Shown here one piece after another: positions 1 to 5,508 of a stretch of 7,019 nt of DNA. Within the stretch, counting starts at the first letter, position 1, and each line of letters begins with the position of its first letter. The translations under genes and the position numbers were made by a program. Under the pieces are notes generated by a model, which ran no database searches, was not told where the DNA came from, and worked only from the letters and a program-made list of their open reading frames with translations. Source of the stretch: Clostridia bacterium (GTDB lineage: Bacteria; Bacillota; Clostridia; Oscillospirales; CAG-272); the NCBI GenBank assembly GCA_017452215.1, contig JAFTMU010000058.1:1-7019 (forward strand), written 5' to 3'.

Positions 1-97
1 GGTTTTGTTGTTTCATTTCTCTTGTTTATCTCTGCCGTGAAGCGGAAAACGTGCGGAAAGACAAAAGCAGGATAAAGCATCAACAAGTTCCCATAAA

Positions 98-145
98 GCC
101 TCTCCCTGTGGGAGAGGTGGCACGCCGCAGGCGTGACGGAGAGGG
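98..145. repeat. Compact double-hairpin palindromic element, probably a dispersed intergenic repeat
   Basis: Two adjacent perfect hairpins are visible. The first has an 8-bp stem, CCTCTCCC (99-106) with GGGAGAGG (110-117), around a TGT loop. The second has a 6-bp stem, CACGCC (121-126) with GGCGTG (130-135), around a GCA loop. A second copy of GGAGAGG at 138-144 can also pair with CCTCTCC at 99-105, enclosing the second hairpin in an alternative cruciform-like fold. From memory, elements of this shape (CTCTCCC / GGGAGAGGTGGC / GACGGAGAGG) are frequent between genes in gut Clostridia, but copy number cannot be tested here. It lies downstream of the minus-strand exporter genes. Only a weak T-run (CTTTAT) follows the hairpin on that strand, so a canonical intrinsic terminator is doubtful, although the structure could protect or terminate the transcript. 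Confidence 0.6.
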
Positions 146-170
146 CGGTTGTGAAAATAGGAGCTGTAGC

Positions 171-635
171 TTACTTTTTCACTTCCAACTTTTTCTTCCT
201 ATGCTGCTCTCGGCTATTCAACACCATTTTCATCACGGCGCTTTCCAAAACGATTCCAAGAGCAAGAGCGACTGCCAGGGAAAGGGTATACAGTCCCTTG
301 TCCAAAAAGCCCGTAAGATCCCCCGCAAAGCCTGCGGACATGGTGTAATAGAGCGATCCTCCGGGGATCAAGGGCACCAAAGAGGTATAGATAAAGGTGG
401 TCGTGGGAGTTTTCAGCTCCCGAGCCATGATCTCCGAGTACAGGGAGATCAAGAGGGAAACGATAAAATATCGCACGGGTTCGTTTTCAATAAAGAATCC
501 CAACAGAAGAAATAGCGACCAGGATAAAAGTCCACCCAGCGTAGCAAAGATCAGCTTTTTTCCTCGAATATTAAAAAGAACGGCAAAGCCTAAAGAGCCG
601 ATGCAACCGGTAATGATCTGCATAATTTCCGTCAT
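171..635 (-). CDS. Threonine/serine exporter, DUF3815 (YjjB-like, ThrE C-terminal half) subunit
   Basis: This 154-residue integral membrane protein matches the C-terminal half of ThrE-type threonine/serine exporters, which in many bacteria is a separate small protein (YjjB/DUF3815). Hydrophobic segments lie at about residues 5-22, 26-43, 48-63, 72-92 and 105-128. The family signature is visible: an SEIMARELKTP stretch at 67-77 followed by a PLIPGG turn at 78-83 and a YTM at 87-89. The tail is strongly basic (about residues 132-154), suggesting a cytoplasmic C-terminus. The start is supported by an AGGAGG site (minus strand, 644-649) 8 nt upstream of the ATG. That site lies inside the end of the preceding gene, whose TGA is separated from this ATG by one base, so translational coupling is likely. 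By family knowledge it should work with the DUF1212 subunit to export threonine, serine or related small molecules. The substrate cannot be read from the sequence. Confidence 0.87.
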   Translation of the reverse strand: MTEIMQIITGCIGSLGFAVLFNIRGKKLIFATLGGLLSWSLFLLLGFFIENEPVRYFIVSLLISLYSEIMARELKTPTTTFIYTSLVPLIPGGSLYYTMSAGFAGDLTGFLDKGLYTLSLAVALALGIVLESAVMKMVLNSREQHRKKKLEVKK

Positions 636-636
636 A

Positions 637-1386
637 TCAAAGCCCTCCTAAGGTGCAGGTAAACAAAAAGTATCCTGCGGCAATGGCAAGAGCAGTCATC
701 ACGGCATCAAAGGTGTGAAGCAGTCCCGCAATGCTGTCTCCTGTAAACAGATCCCGCATGGCAGCAGTCAGACCGATGCCGGGGATCAGGGACATGATGT
801 TACCGATCATCACCTTGTCAATGTTCCCGATAATTCCCGCCTTCATAGCGCCAAAGGCAAGAACGCTTGCCAAAAACGTGCAAAGGAATTTTGCAAAAAC
901 AGCGTTCATCAAGGCGAATTCGGTAAAGCGAAGCACAAGCTTGATCAAGGTCCCCACCACCAGTGAGACCAACGCTTCAATCAGCGTTCCGCCAAAAAAG
1001 AGGGTAAAAGCCCCCGCAATCAAGGCGCAGGAGACACATTCCAACCAAAAGGGATAGCATTTTGTCTTTAAGATCTCCTCAAATTCTCCTCGGATTTCCG
1101 AAATCGTCATCTGCTCCGAGCAGATGCGGCGGGAGAGTGCGTTGAGCTTATGTAAGCGCTCGATATCCGTGCCCGTGCCCGTGATCCTGCGGGTCTGAGT
1201 AAAGGGCATATGCTCTTGATTGTAGACGGTGGTGATCATAGTGCTGGTAATGATAAAGACGTCGACACGGGTGGCGCCAAAGGCGTAGCACATTCTTTTG
1301 ACGCTGTCCTCTACACGGTGCACCTCTGCGCCGCAAAGGAGCATCTGCTCGCCGATATCCAAAACGCAGCTCAACAGTTCCTTCAT
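637..1386 (-). CDS. Threonine/serine exporter, DUF1212 (YjjP-like, ThrE N-terminal half) subunit
   Basis: This 249-residue protein matches the DUF1212 half of ThrE-type exporters. The cytoplasmic N-terminal domain (about 1-110) carries the signature GAEVHRVED at 19-27 and a FIITSTMI strand near 44-51. The membrane part (about 113-247) has roughly five hydrophobic segments and the conserved motif LIPGIGLTAAMRDLFTGD at 200-217, where families typically have a PG turn and an RD..GD pattern. The ATG start has a GGAGA ribosome site (minus strand, 1393-1397) six bases upstream and follows a good promoter (1429-1457). It is the first gene of a two-gene minus-strand operon with the DUF3815 subunit. 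The two together make one complete ThrE equivalent, so the split is normal and not a frameshift. Substrate assignment is by family only. Confidence 0.88.
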   Translation of the reverse strand: MKELLSCVLDIGEQMLLCGAEVHRVEDSVKRMCYAFGATRVDVFIITSTMITTVYNQEHMPFTQTRRITGTGTDIERLHKLNALSRRICSEQMTISEIRGEFEEILKTKCYPFWLECVSCALIAGAFTLFFGGTLIEALVSLVVGTLIKLVLRFTEFALMNAVFAKFLCTFLASVLAFGAMKAGIIGNIDKVMIGNIMSLIPGIGLTAAMRDLFTGDSIAGLLHTFDAVMTALAIAAGYFLFTCTLGGL

Positions 1387-1428
1387 GCTTTTTCTCCAAA
1401 TCCAAAGATTTTTGTCGTTTGCAGGTAC

Positions 1429-1457
1429 ATTATAGCACCTTTTTCTGCCGCTTTCAA
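1429..1457 (-). promoter_or_regulatory. Sigma-A-type promoter for the exporter operon
   Basis: Read on the minus strand, TTGAAA (1452-1457) is followed after exactly 17 bases by a perfect TATAAT (1429-1434). The predicted start of transcription is near 1421-1423, giving a leader of about 36 nt to the ATG at 1386. A second TTGAAA-like hexamer lies 11 bp further upstream (1463-1468), inside the inverted repeat, which may matter for regulation. The call rests on consensus match and correct position. Confidence 0.82.
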
Positions 1458-1460
1458 GAT

Positions 1461-1503
1461 TTTTTCAAAGAAAAGGGAGCAACTTTGATCCCTTTTTGAA
1501 AAA
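1461..1503. repeat. Extended inverted repeat between the divergent promoters, possible operator
   Basis: The core is a perfect 8-bp inverted repeat, AAAAGGGA (1471-1478) and TCCCTTTT (1489-1496), with a 10-nt spacer. The symmetry extends outward: TTTTTCAA at 1461-1468 matches TTGAAAAA at 1496-1503 once a 3-nt bulge in the left arm is allowed. It sits just upstream of the minus-strand -35 and about 35 bp upstream of the plus-strand -35. A dyad in this place is typical of a regulator binding site. It could also fold in RNA as a U-rich, terminator-like hairpin on either strand, but neither known promoter transcribes through it. No regulator gene is visible in the window, so function is inference. 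Confidence 0.5.
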
Positions 1504-1506
1504 CTT

Positions 1507-1524
1507 GTGAAAAAACGTGAAAAA
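1507..1524 (+). repeat. 10-bp-phased direct repeat GTGAAAAA, possible UP element or activator site
   Basis: GTGAAAAA occurs at 1507-1514 and again at 1517-1524, exactly 10 bp apart and so on the same face of the helix. It lies 13 bp upstream of the -35 hexamer of the plus-strand promoter. A-tracts in this position commonly act as UP elements contacted by the RNA polymerase alpha subunit, and phased direct repeats are also a common form of activator site. The repeat is seen directly; the role is inferred. Confidence 0.4.
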
Positions 1525-1537
1525 TATAACGGAAGTG

Positions 1538-1566
1538 TTTACAAATGAAAAAAAGTATGGTATAAT
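1538..1566 (+). promoter_or_regulatory. Strong extended -10 promoter for the yybS-like/gdpP/rplI/dnaB/tilS cluster
   Basis: TTTACA (1538-1543) and a perfect TATAAT (1561-1566) are separated by exactly 17 bp. The bases TGG just before the -10 form an extended -10 motif. Transcription should begin near 1572-1574, leaving a leader of about 60 nt that is A-rich and shows no hairpin or riboswitch-like fold. A second TATAAT (1569-1574) lies 8 bp downstream but lacks a matching -35. This is the only convincing promoter found ahead of the five-gene plus-strand cluster. Confidence 0.88.
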
Positions 1567-1620
1567 ATTATAATGAGATAATAGTATGCCATCGGCAAAA
1601 AAAGAAGTCACAAAAAAGAG

Positions 1621-1626
1621 AGGAGG
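1621..1626 (+). promoter_or_regulatory. Ribosome binding site of the YybS-like gene
   Basis: A perfect AGGAGG, extended to AGGAGGAG, sits 8 nt before the ATG at 1635. It fixes this start over the ATG at 1586, which has no ribosome site and opens a different frame that overlaps this gene. Confidence 0.85.
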
Positions 1627-1634
1627 AGTTCAGG

Positions 1635-2858
1635 ATGAATCAGACGTTCGATCAAGCGCCCGCCAATCCTTGGGACAAAAGAGAGAACTTTCCACGCCTG
1701 CAAAACAGCAATCTGGCGCTTGCTCTCATTGCACTGTTCCTGTCGTCTCTTGGCGTAGGCTGTGGGAGCAACGAGATCGTTTCCATGATCCTGCTTCCGC
1801 TCCTGCTCATTTATGCAGTCACCGTCGGGCGTGCTCCCACAGCAACGGTGCCGCTGCTTTTGGTAGCACTGCTGACGTCTCTTTTGACCTTTAGCATTTC
1901 GGGGGCTACCGTTGCCCTGTCCTTGATCCTTGGAGCGGCGACCTTTGCGTTTCTGCTTGCTTCACGCCGCTTGCCGTACCTGACCCTCGCCGTCCCCTTG
2001 GCAGGCGTCGGTATTTCCTTCCTTCTCACGGGAAGTCTTGCGCTTGCTCTGCTTGCCCTCTCGTTTTTGCCTGCAGGAGCGCTTTTGTCCTATGCTTCCT
2101 GTACGCAAAAGGGAAGGACCTCCTCCATCGTCTGGACGCAGGCGGGATTTTTGATCTCCCTTGTTGCGCTTCTTGCTTATACAGTATACCAAACGCAGGG
2201 GTCCGTGTCGGCTTCGGCGATCTCTGCGGCATTGGAGGGCGTTCGTTACGCCGTCCTGGATCTGATCTCCTTTGTCAAAGCCGAGCTGTTGGCGGAATTG
2301 AGCACCGCAGCACAGGGCTTTACCGAGGCGGAGATCAAGGAGCTGACCGAGGCACTCAACACTCTGCTGAGCGAATCCACCGTCAACGGACTGATCTCTC
2401 AGCTCTACGGTATTCTTCCGGGAATCACCGTGGCACTGTGTGGCATTCTTTCCTACGAAGCGCAGCTGTTTTTGAATCTGACCTACCTCAAAAACGGTTG
2501 GAAGCAGGTGGTGACGCCTGCCACCTGCGTGTTCACCATGAGCCTTACGGCGGCGGTTTTGTACCTTTTGGGCTTCGTGGTCCTTCTGTTTTTCGGCTCT
2601 TATTCCATCTTCACGGTTTTGATGCAAAACGTCTGCATCATGCTGCTTCCGGGCTTTTGCGTTCTCGGCTTTTGGAACATTCGCCTGCAAATAAAGATGG
2701 CAAAGGGAGGCGGCAAGGTCTTTTTGATCCTTTTGACCGTTCTCGCACTCTGTTGCGTAGGATTTTCTGCGCTTTACATTTTGGCGATCCTTGGTGCGTC
2801 CTCTGTGATTTTGGGAGCGCTCCAACGAAAGATACAAGAAAAAACAAAACAGGGATAA
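1635..2858 (+). CDS. YybS/DUF2232-like polytopic membrane protein
   Basis: This 407-residue protein is very hydrophobic. I see about 11-12 membrane segments, near residues 27-43, 48-64, 70-88, 91-109, 114-132, 134-153, 166-186, 256-276, 297-319, 325-346 and 361-395 (one or two helices). Identification rests mainly on context: in Bacillus subtilis yybS immediately precedes gdpP (yybT), rplI and the replicative helicase gene, the same order as here. No catalytic motif is recognisable. It is longer than the roughly 310 residues I recall for YybS. The extra length includes a hydrophilic, acidic stretch at about 187-255 with clusters such as TEAEIKELTEA (230-240), which positive-inside counting places outside the membrane. 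Basic short loops (SRR at 110-112, QKGR at 158-161, the KMAKGGGK stretch at 354-361) would be cytoplasmic. Related DUF2232 proteins have been compared to substrate-binding membrane components of transporters, but the function is not established. The gene is followed 48 nt later by gdpP. Confidence 0.68.
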   Translation: MNQTFDQAPANPWDKRENFPRLQNSNLALALIALFLSSLGVGCGSNEIVSMILLPLLLIYAVTVGRAPTATVPLLLVALLTSLLTFSISGATVALSLILGAATFAFLLASRRLPYLTLAVPLAGVGISFLLTGSLALALLALSFLPAGALLSYASCTQKGRTSSIVWTQAGFLISLVALLAYTVYQTQGSVSASAISAALEGVRYAVLDLISFVKAELLAELSTAAQGFTEAEIKELTEALNTLLSESTVNGLISQLYGILPGITVALCGILSYEAQLFLNLTYLKNGWKQVVTPATCVFTMSLTAAVLYLLGFVVLLFFGSYSIFTVLMQNVCIMLLPGFCVLGFWNIRLQIKMAKGGGKVFLILLTVLALCCVGFSALYILAILGASSVILGALQRKIQEKTKQG

Positions 2859-2893
2859 CCCCCTGTGACCCGTTCGTTTGAATTCTCTAAAAA

Positions 2894-2898
2894 AGGAG
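2894..2898 (+). promoter_or_regulatory. Ribosome binding site that decides the gdpP start
   Basis: AGGAG lies 8 nt before the ATG at 2907, the ideal distance. The same frame is open back to a GTG at 2865, which would add 14 residues but has only a poor AGGG about 10 nt ahead of it, so the ATG is preferred. Confidence 0.8.
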
Positions 2899-2906
2899 AT
2901 GACCTT

Positions 2907-5030
2907 ATGCAAAAAAAGAAAAGCCAAGCCTTCCGTGTAGATCTGCGTCCCCCGATGCTGGTCAGCGCCATCATCGGAGCCGTGCTGCTTGGAATGTTTC
3001 TGTGCGTGGTGTGCCTGGTGGACGACCTGGTTCTTGTCCGCAATTACGGATTCATTCTCTGCGGCGTTTATCTTCTGGCGGTCGGCTTGATTCTGGCGGC
3101 ATATCTGCTCCGCTATAAGCGCATCCGTGCAGCGGACGATATTGCAGAACTCATGACTACCGAGATCAGCGATATGTTCCGTTACGTGGTGTATATCCCT
3201 TACGCCATCATCGCCGAGGACGGCACGGTCAAGATCGTCAGCGGAGCCTTGCAGGATATCCTGCAATACCGCTCTCCCGTGTGCAACGTTCCCTTGAACA
3301 GCTTTTGCACGGTGCCCATGAAGGAGATCATTGCCTTTGCGCAAAACGGCGGACAGGTAAAGGACATCACCTTCAACGAGGACGGCGTTCCCATTGATAA
3401 CACCAAGCCCATGATCACCGAGATTGAAGGTAAGAAGTACGGCTTGAAGTGCTATATTCTCCGTTCTCGGGGAAAGGATTACTATTTCGTTGTTTTCAAC
3501 GATATCACCGAGCTGGAGCAGATCCGTCAGACCATGTATGAAAACGAGCCTGTGGTGGCGTATATCGTCATCGACAGCTTGCAGGAGCTTGCGCAATATA
3601 TCCGTGTCAGCTACCGTACCGCCGTCAACGAGATCGAGGCAAAGCTCAAGGAGTGGGCGGCAAGCTTCGGCGGAATGCTCAGGGAATACGAGCGGGAAAA
3701 ATACCTTCTGGTCTTTACCCGTGCAGCCTTGGATCGTTGCGTCGAGGGAAAGTTCCGCATTTTGGATACCATTCGTAACATTCGCTTGGGAGATAACAGC
3801 TTTCCCGTTACCATCTCCATCGGCGTAGGCGCCATCGACGGCAGCTTCGAGGATAAGGAGCGTGCCGCAGGAGACGCCCTGGATATCGCCCTGCAAAAGG
3901 GCGGTGACCAAGCGGCGGTCAATGACGGAAAATCCGTCACCCCCTACGGCGGACGTGTCAATACCATGGCAGGCTCCACCACCATCACCTCCCTTGTTAA
4001 CTCCCAGCATCTGTGCCGCTTGATGAAGGAGGCGGGCAACGTGCTGATCATGGGACACCGCTCTCCCGATTACGATTCCATCGGCTCCTGCGTAGGTCTT
4101 GCCCGTCTTGCCATCTGCGCCCGTCGGGGAGACACCTCCAAGATCCGAATCGTGGTCAATCGGGATCATTTCAATTTCCGCATGTGCTACGATATGCTGG
4201 CGTCTTTGCCCGAATACCGCTCCATGTTCATCAGCGGAGATACGGCGTTGGATGCCGTCCGCACCGATACGCTGCTCATCATGAGCGACGTCAATAACGT
4301 GTTCAACACCGAAGCCCCCAAGCTTCTCAAATGCATCAATAACGTGGTCATCATCGACCACCACCGCCGTCAGGATCAGCTGTACGAATTCAAGCCCCTG
4401 ATGACCTATATCCGTCCGGGCGTATCTGCGGCGAGCGAGCTGGTCAGCGAGATGCTGGAATTCAGCCCCCACCGTGATGCGCTTCTCAAGGAGGAGGCAA
4501 ATCTGATGCTGGCGGGCATGATGCTGGATACCAAGAATTTCACCACCGCCGTAGGCATGCAGACCTTCTCCGCCGTGCACTATCTGTACGAGAGGGGAGC
4601 ACATGCCAACACGGTGCGCAAATTCTTCACCGAGACCATGTCCAACCTGTTCACCGCTTGCGATATCGACAGTCGCACCCGTACCTATCGGGATAAGATC
4701 GCTCTGACCTGGCTCAGCGTCGATCATCCCGCTACCGAGGAGGATAATATCGCCGTTGCAAAGGCAGCGGACAAGCTGATGAACATCGACGGAATCGAGG
4801 CGTCGTTTGCCGTGCTTCGAGCCGAGAATACCGTCACTATCTCCGCCCGCTCTCACGATAAGATCAATGTGCAGATCATCATGCAAAAGCTGGGCGGCGG
4901 AGGACACTACGACATGGCAGGGGCAAGAATGTCCCACGTGTCATTGGAGGTCGCTTGCCGCAAACTGAAGGAAGCGATCGACGAGTATATGGATAACGAA
5001 TACGAATCCGAAAACCGTTCCAAAAAATAA
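2907..5030 (+). CDS. gdpP: Cyclic-di-AMP phosphodiesterase GdpP (DHH/DHHA1 family)
   Basis: GdpP hydrolyses the second messenger c-di-AMP to pApA at the cytoplasmic face of the membrane and thereby influences potassium and osmolyte balance, cell-wall stress and beta-lactam tolerance (family knowledge). The 707-residue protein shows the full architecture: two membrane helices (about 15-37 and 40-62), a PAS-like domain (about 85-195), a degenerate GGDEF domain (about 205-340) without a catalytic GG(D/E)EF loop, then DHH and DHHA1 domains. The metal-binding motifs are intact: GHRSPDYDSIG at 373-383 (H374, D378, D380), D451 in SDVNN, DHH at 474-476 and D531 in MMLDTKNF. The DHHA1 glycine loop GGGGH is at 653-657. 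The family-typical KGGDQA lies at 321-326. No truncation or frameshift is seen, so the enzyme should be active. It follows the YybS-like gene, precedes rplI by 27 nt, and is probably co-transcribed with both. Confidence 0.95.
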   Translation: MQKKKSQAFRVDLRPPMLVSAIIGAVLLGMFLCVVCLVDDLVLVRNYGFILCGVYLLAVGLILAAYLLRYKRIRAADDIAELMTTEISDMFRYVVYIPYAIIAEDGTVKIVSGALQDILQYRSPVCNVPLNSFCTVPMKEIIAFAQNGGQVKDITFNEDGVPIDNTKPMITEIEGKKYGLKCYILRSRGKDYYFVVFNDITELEQIRQTMYENEPVVAYIVIDSLQELAQYIRVSYRTAVNEIEAKLKEWAASFGGMLREYEREKYLLVFTRAALDRCVEGKFRILDTIRNIRLGDNSFPVTISIGVGAIDGSFEDKERAAGDALDIALQKGGDQAAVNDGKSVTPYGGRVNTMAGSTTITSLVNSQHLCRLMKEAGNVLIMGHRSPDYDSIGSCVGLARLAICARRGDTSKIRIVVNRDHFNFRMCYDMLASLPEYRSMFISGDTALDAVRTDTLLIMSDVNNVFNTEAPKLLKCINNVVIIDHHRRQDQLYEFKPLMTYIRPGVSAASELVSEMLEFSPHRDALLKEEANLMLAGMMLDTKNFTTAVGMQTFSAVHYLYERGAHANTVRKFFTETMSNLFTACDIDSRTRTYRDKIALTWLSVDHPATEEDNIAVAKAADKLMNIDGIEASFAVLRAENTVTISARSHDKINVQIIMQKLGGGGHYDMAGARMSHVSLEVACRKLKEAIDEYMDNEYESENRSKK

Positions 5031-5057
5031 ACCAACAGAAAGTGGAGAGACTACATC

Positions 5058-5504
5058 ATGAAAGTGATTTTGTTAACAGACGTTAAAGGACAGGGAAAAA
5101 AGAATGACGTGATCGAGGTATCCGACGGATACGCAAAGAACTTCCTGATCCCCCGCAAGCTTGCCAAGGCGGCAGACGCCCAATCCCTCAACGACGTAAA
5201 GGTCAAGGAGGAGGCTCGCCTGTACCGCATCGAGACCGAAAAGAAGGAAGCCCGTGCCCTTGCCGAAAAGCTCAAGGGGATCCTGGTAAAGATCCCCGCA
5301 TCCTCAGGGGCAGACGGCAGACTCTACGGCTCCATCACCTCCAAGGATATTTCTGAGAGATTGGAGGCTGACCACGGCATCTCCATCGATAAGCGCAAGA
5401 TCGTCATGGGAGAGCCCGTCAAGACCTACGGCAAATACGAAATAGACGTTAAGCTCTATACCGAGATCAACGGCAAGATCAACGTCCTGGTTTGCGAGAA
5501 ATAA
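5058..5504 (+). CDS. rplI: Large-subunit ribosomal protein bL9
   Basis: This 148-residue protein has the usual length and two-domain form of bacterial L9. The N-terminal 23S rRNA-binding domain begins MKVILLTDVKGQGKK and includes the conserved run GYAKNFLIPRKLA (24-36). A long charged helix (about 41-74) follows, then the C-terminal domain with GRLYGSIT (87-94). L9 binds at the base of the L1 stalk and extends from the 50S subunit; it supports reading-frame fidelity and is often dispensable (family knowledge). A GGAG (5044-5047) lies 10 nt before the ATG. The gap to gdpP is 27 nt and dnaB begins four bases after the stop. The gdpP-rplI-dnaB order is a conserved Firmicutes arrangement. Confidence 0.97.
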   Translation: MKVILLTDVKGQGKKNDVIEVSDGYAKNFLIPRKLAKAADAQSLNDVKVKEEARLYRIETEKKEARALAEKLKGILVKIPASSGADGRLYGSITSKDISERLEADHGISIDKRKIVMGEPVKTYGKYEIDVKLYTEINGKINVLVCEK

Positions 5505-5508
5505 GACT

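Noticed and set aside
1..16. Possible first codons (M-K-Q-Q-N) of a minus-strand gene leaving the window at the left
   Set aside because: Only five codons are visible, with no convincing ribosome site or promoter ahead of them, so it cannot be told from chance.
51..515. A 154-codon plus-strand frame at the left end, opposite the DUF3815 gene
   Set aside because: It crosses the palindromic element and then runs antisense to a well-supported membrane-protein gene; the product has no recognisable domain.
637..1386. Possible frameshifted or broken single ThrE gene
   Set aside because: The two halves have separate stop and start codons and a strong ribosome site for the second, and split DUF1212/DUF3815 pairs are a normal form of this family.
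1573..1634. Possible riboswitch (for example a c-di-AMP sensor) ahead of the gdpP cluster
   Set aside because: The leader is only about 60 nt, A-rich and without stems, far too short for the c-di-AMP riboswitch class.
1586..1894. A small plus-strand frame starting in the leader of the YybS-like gene
   Set aside because: Its ATG lies only about 13 nt from the predicted transcript start with no ribosome site, and most of the frame overlaps the membrane-protein gene out of frame.
1962..4937. A 991-codon open frame on the minus strand across the YybS-like gene and gdpP
   Set aside because: It is in exact antisense register with two well-supported genes, its product is rich in His, Gln, Asp and Gly without domains, and its openness is explained by avoidance of TTA, CTA and TCA in the sense genes.
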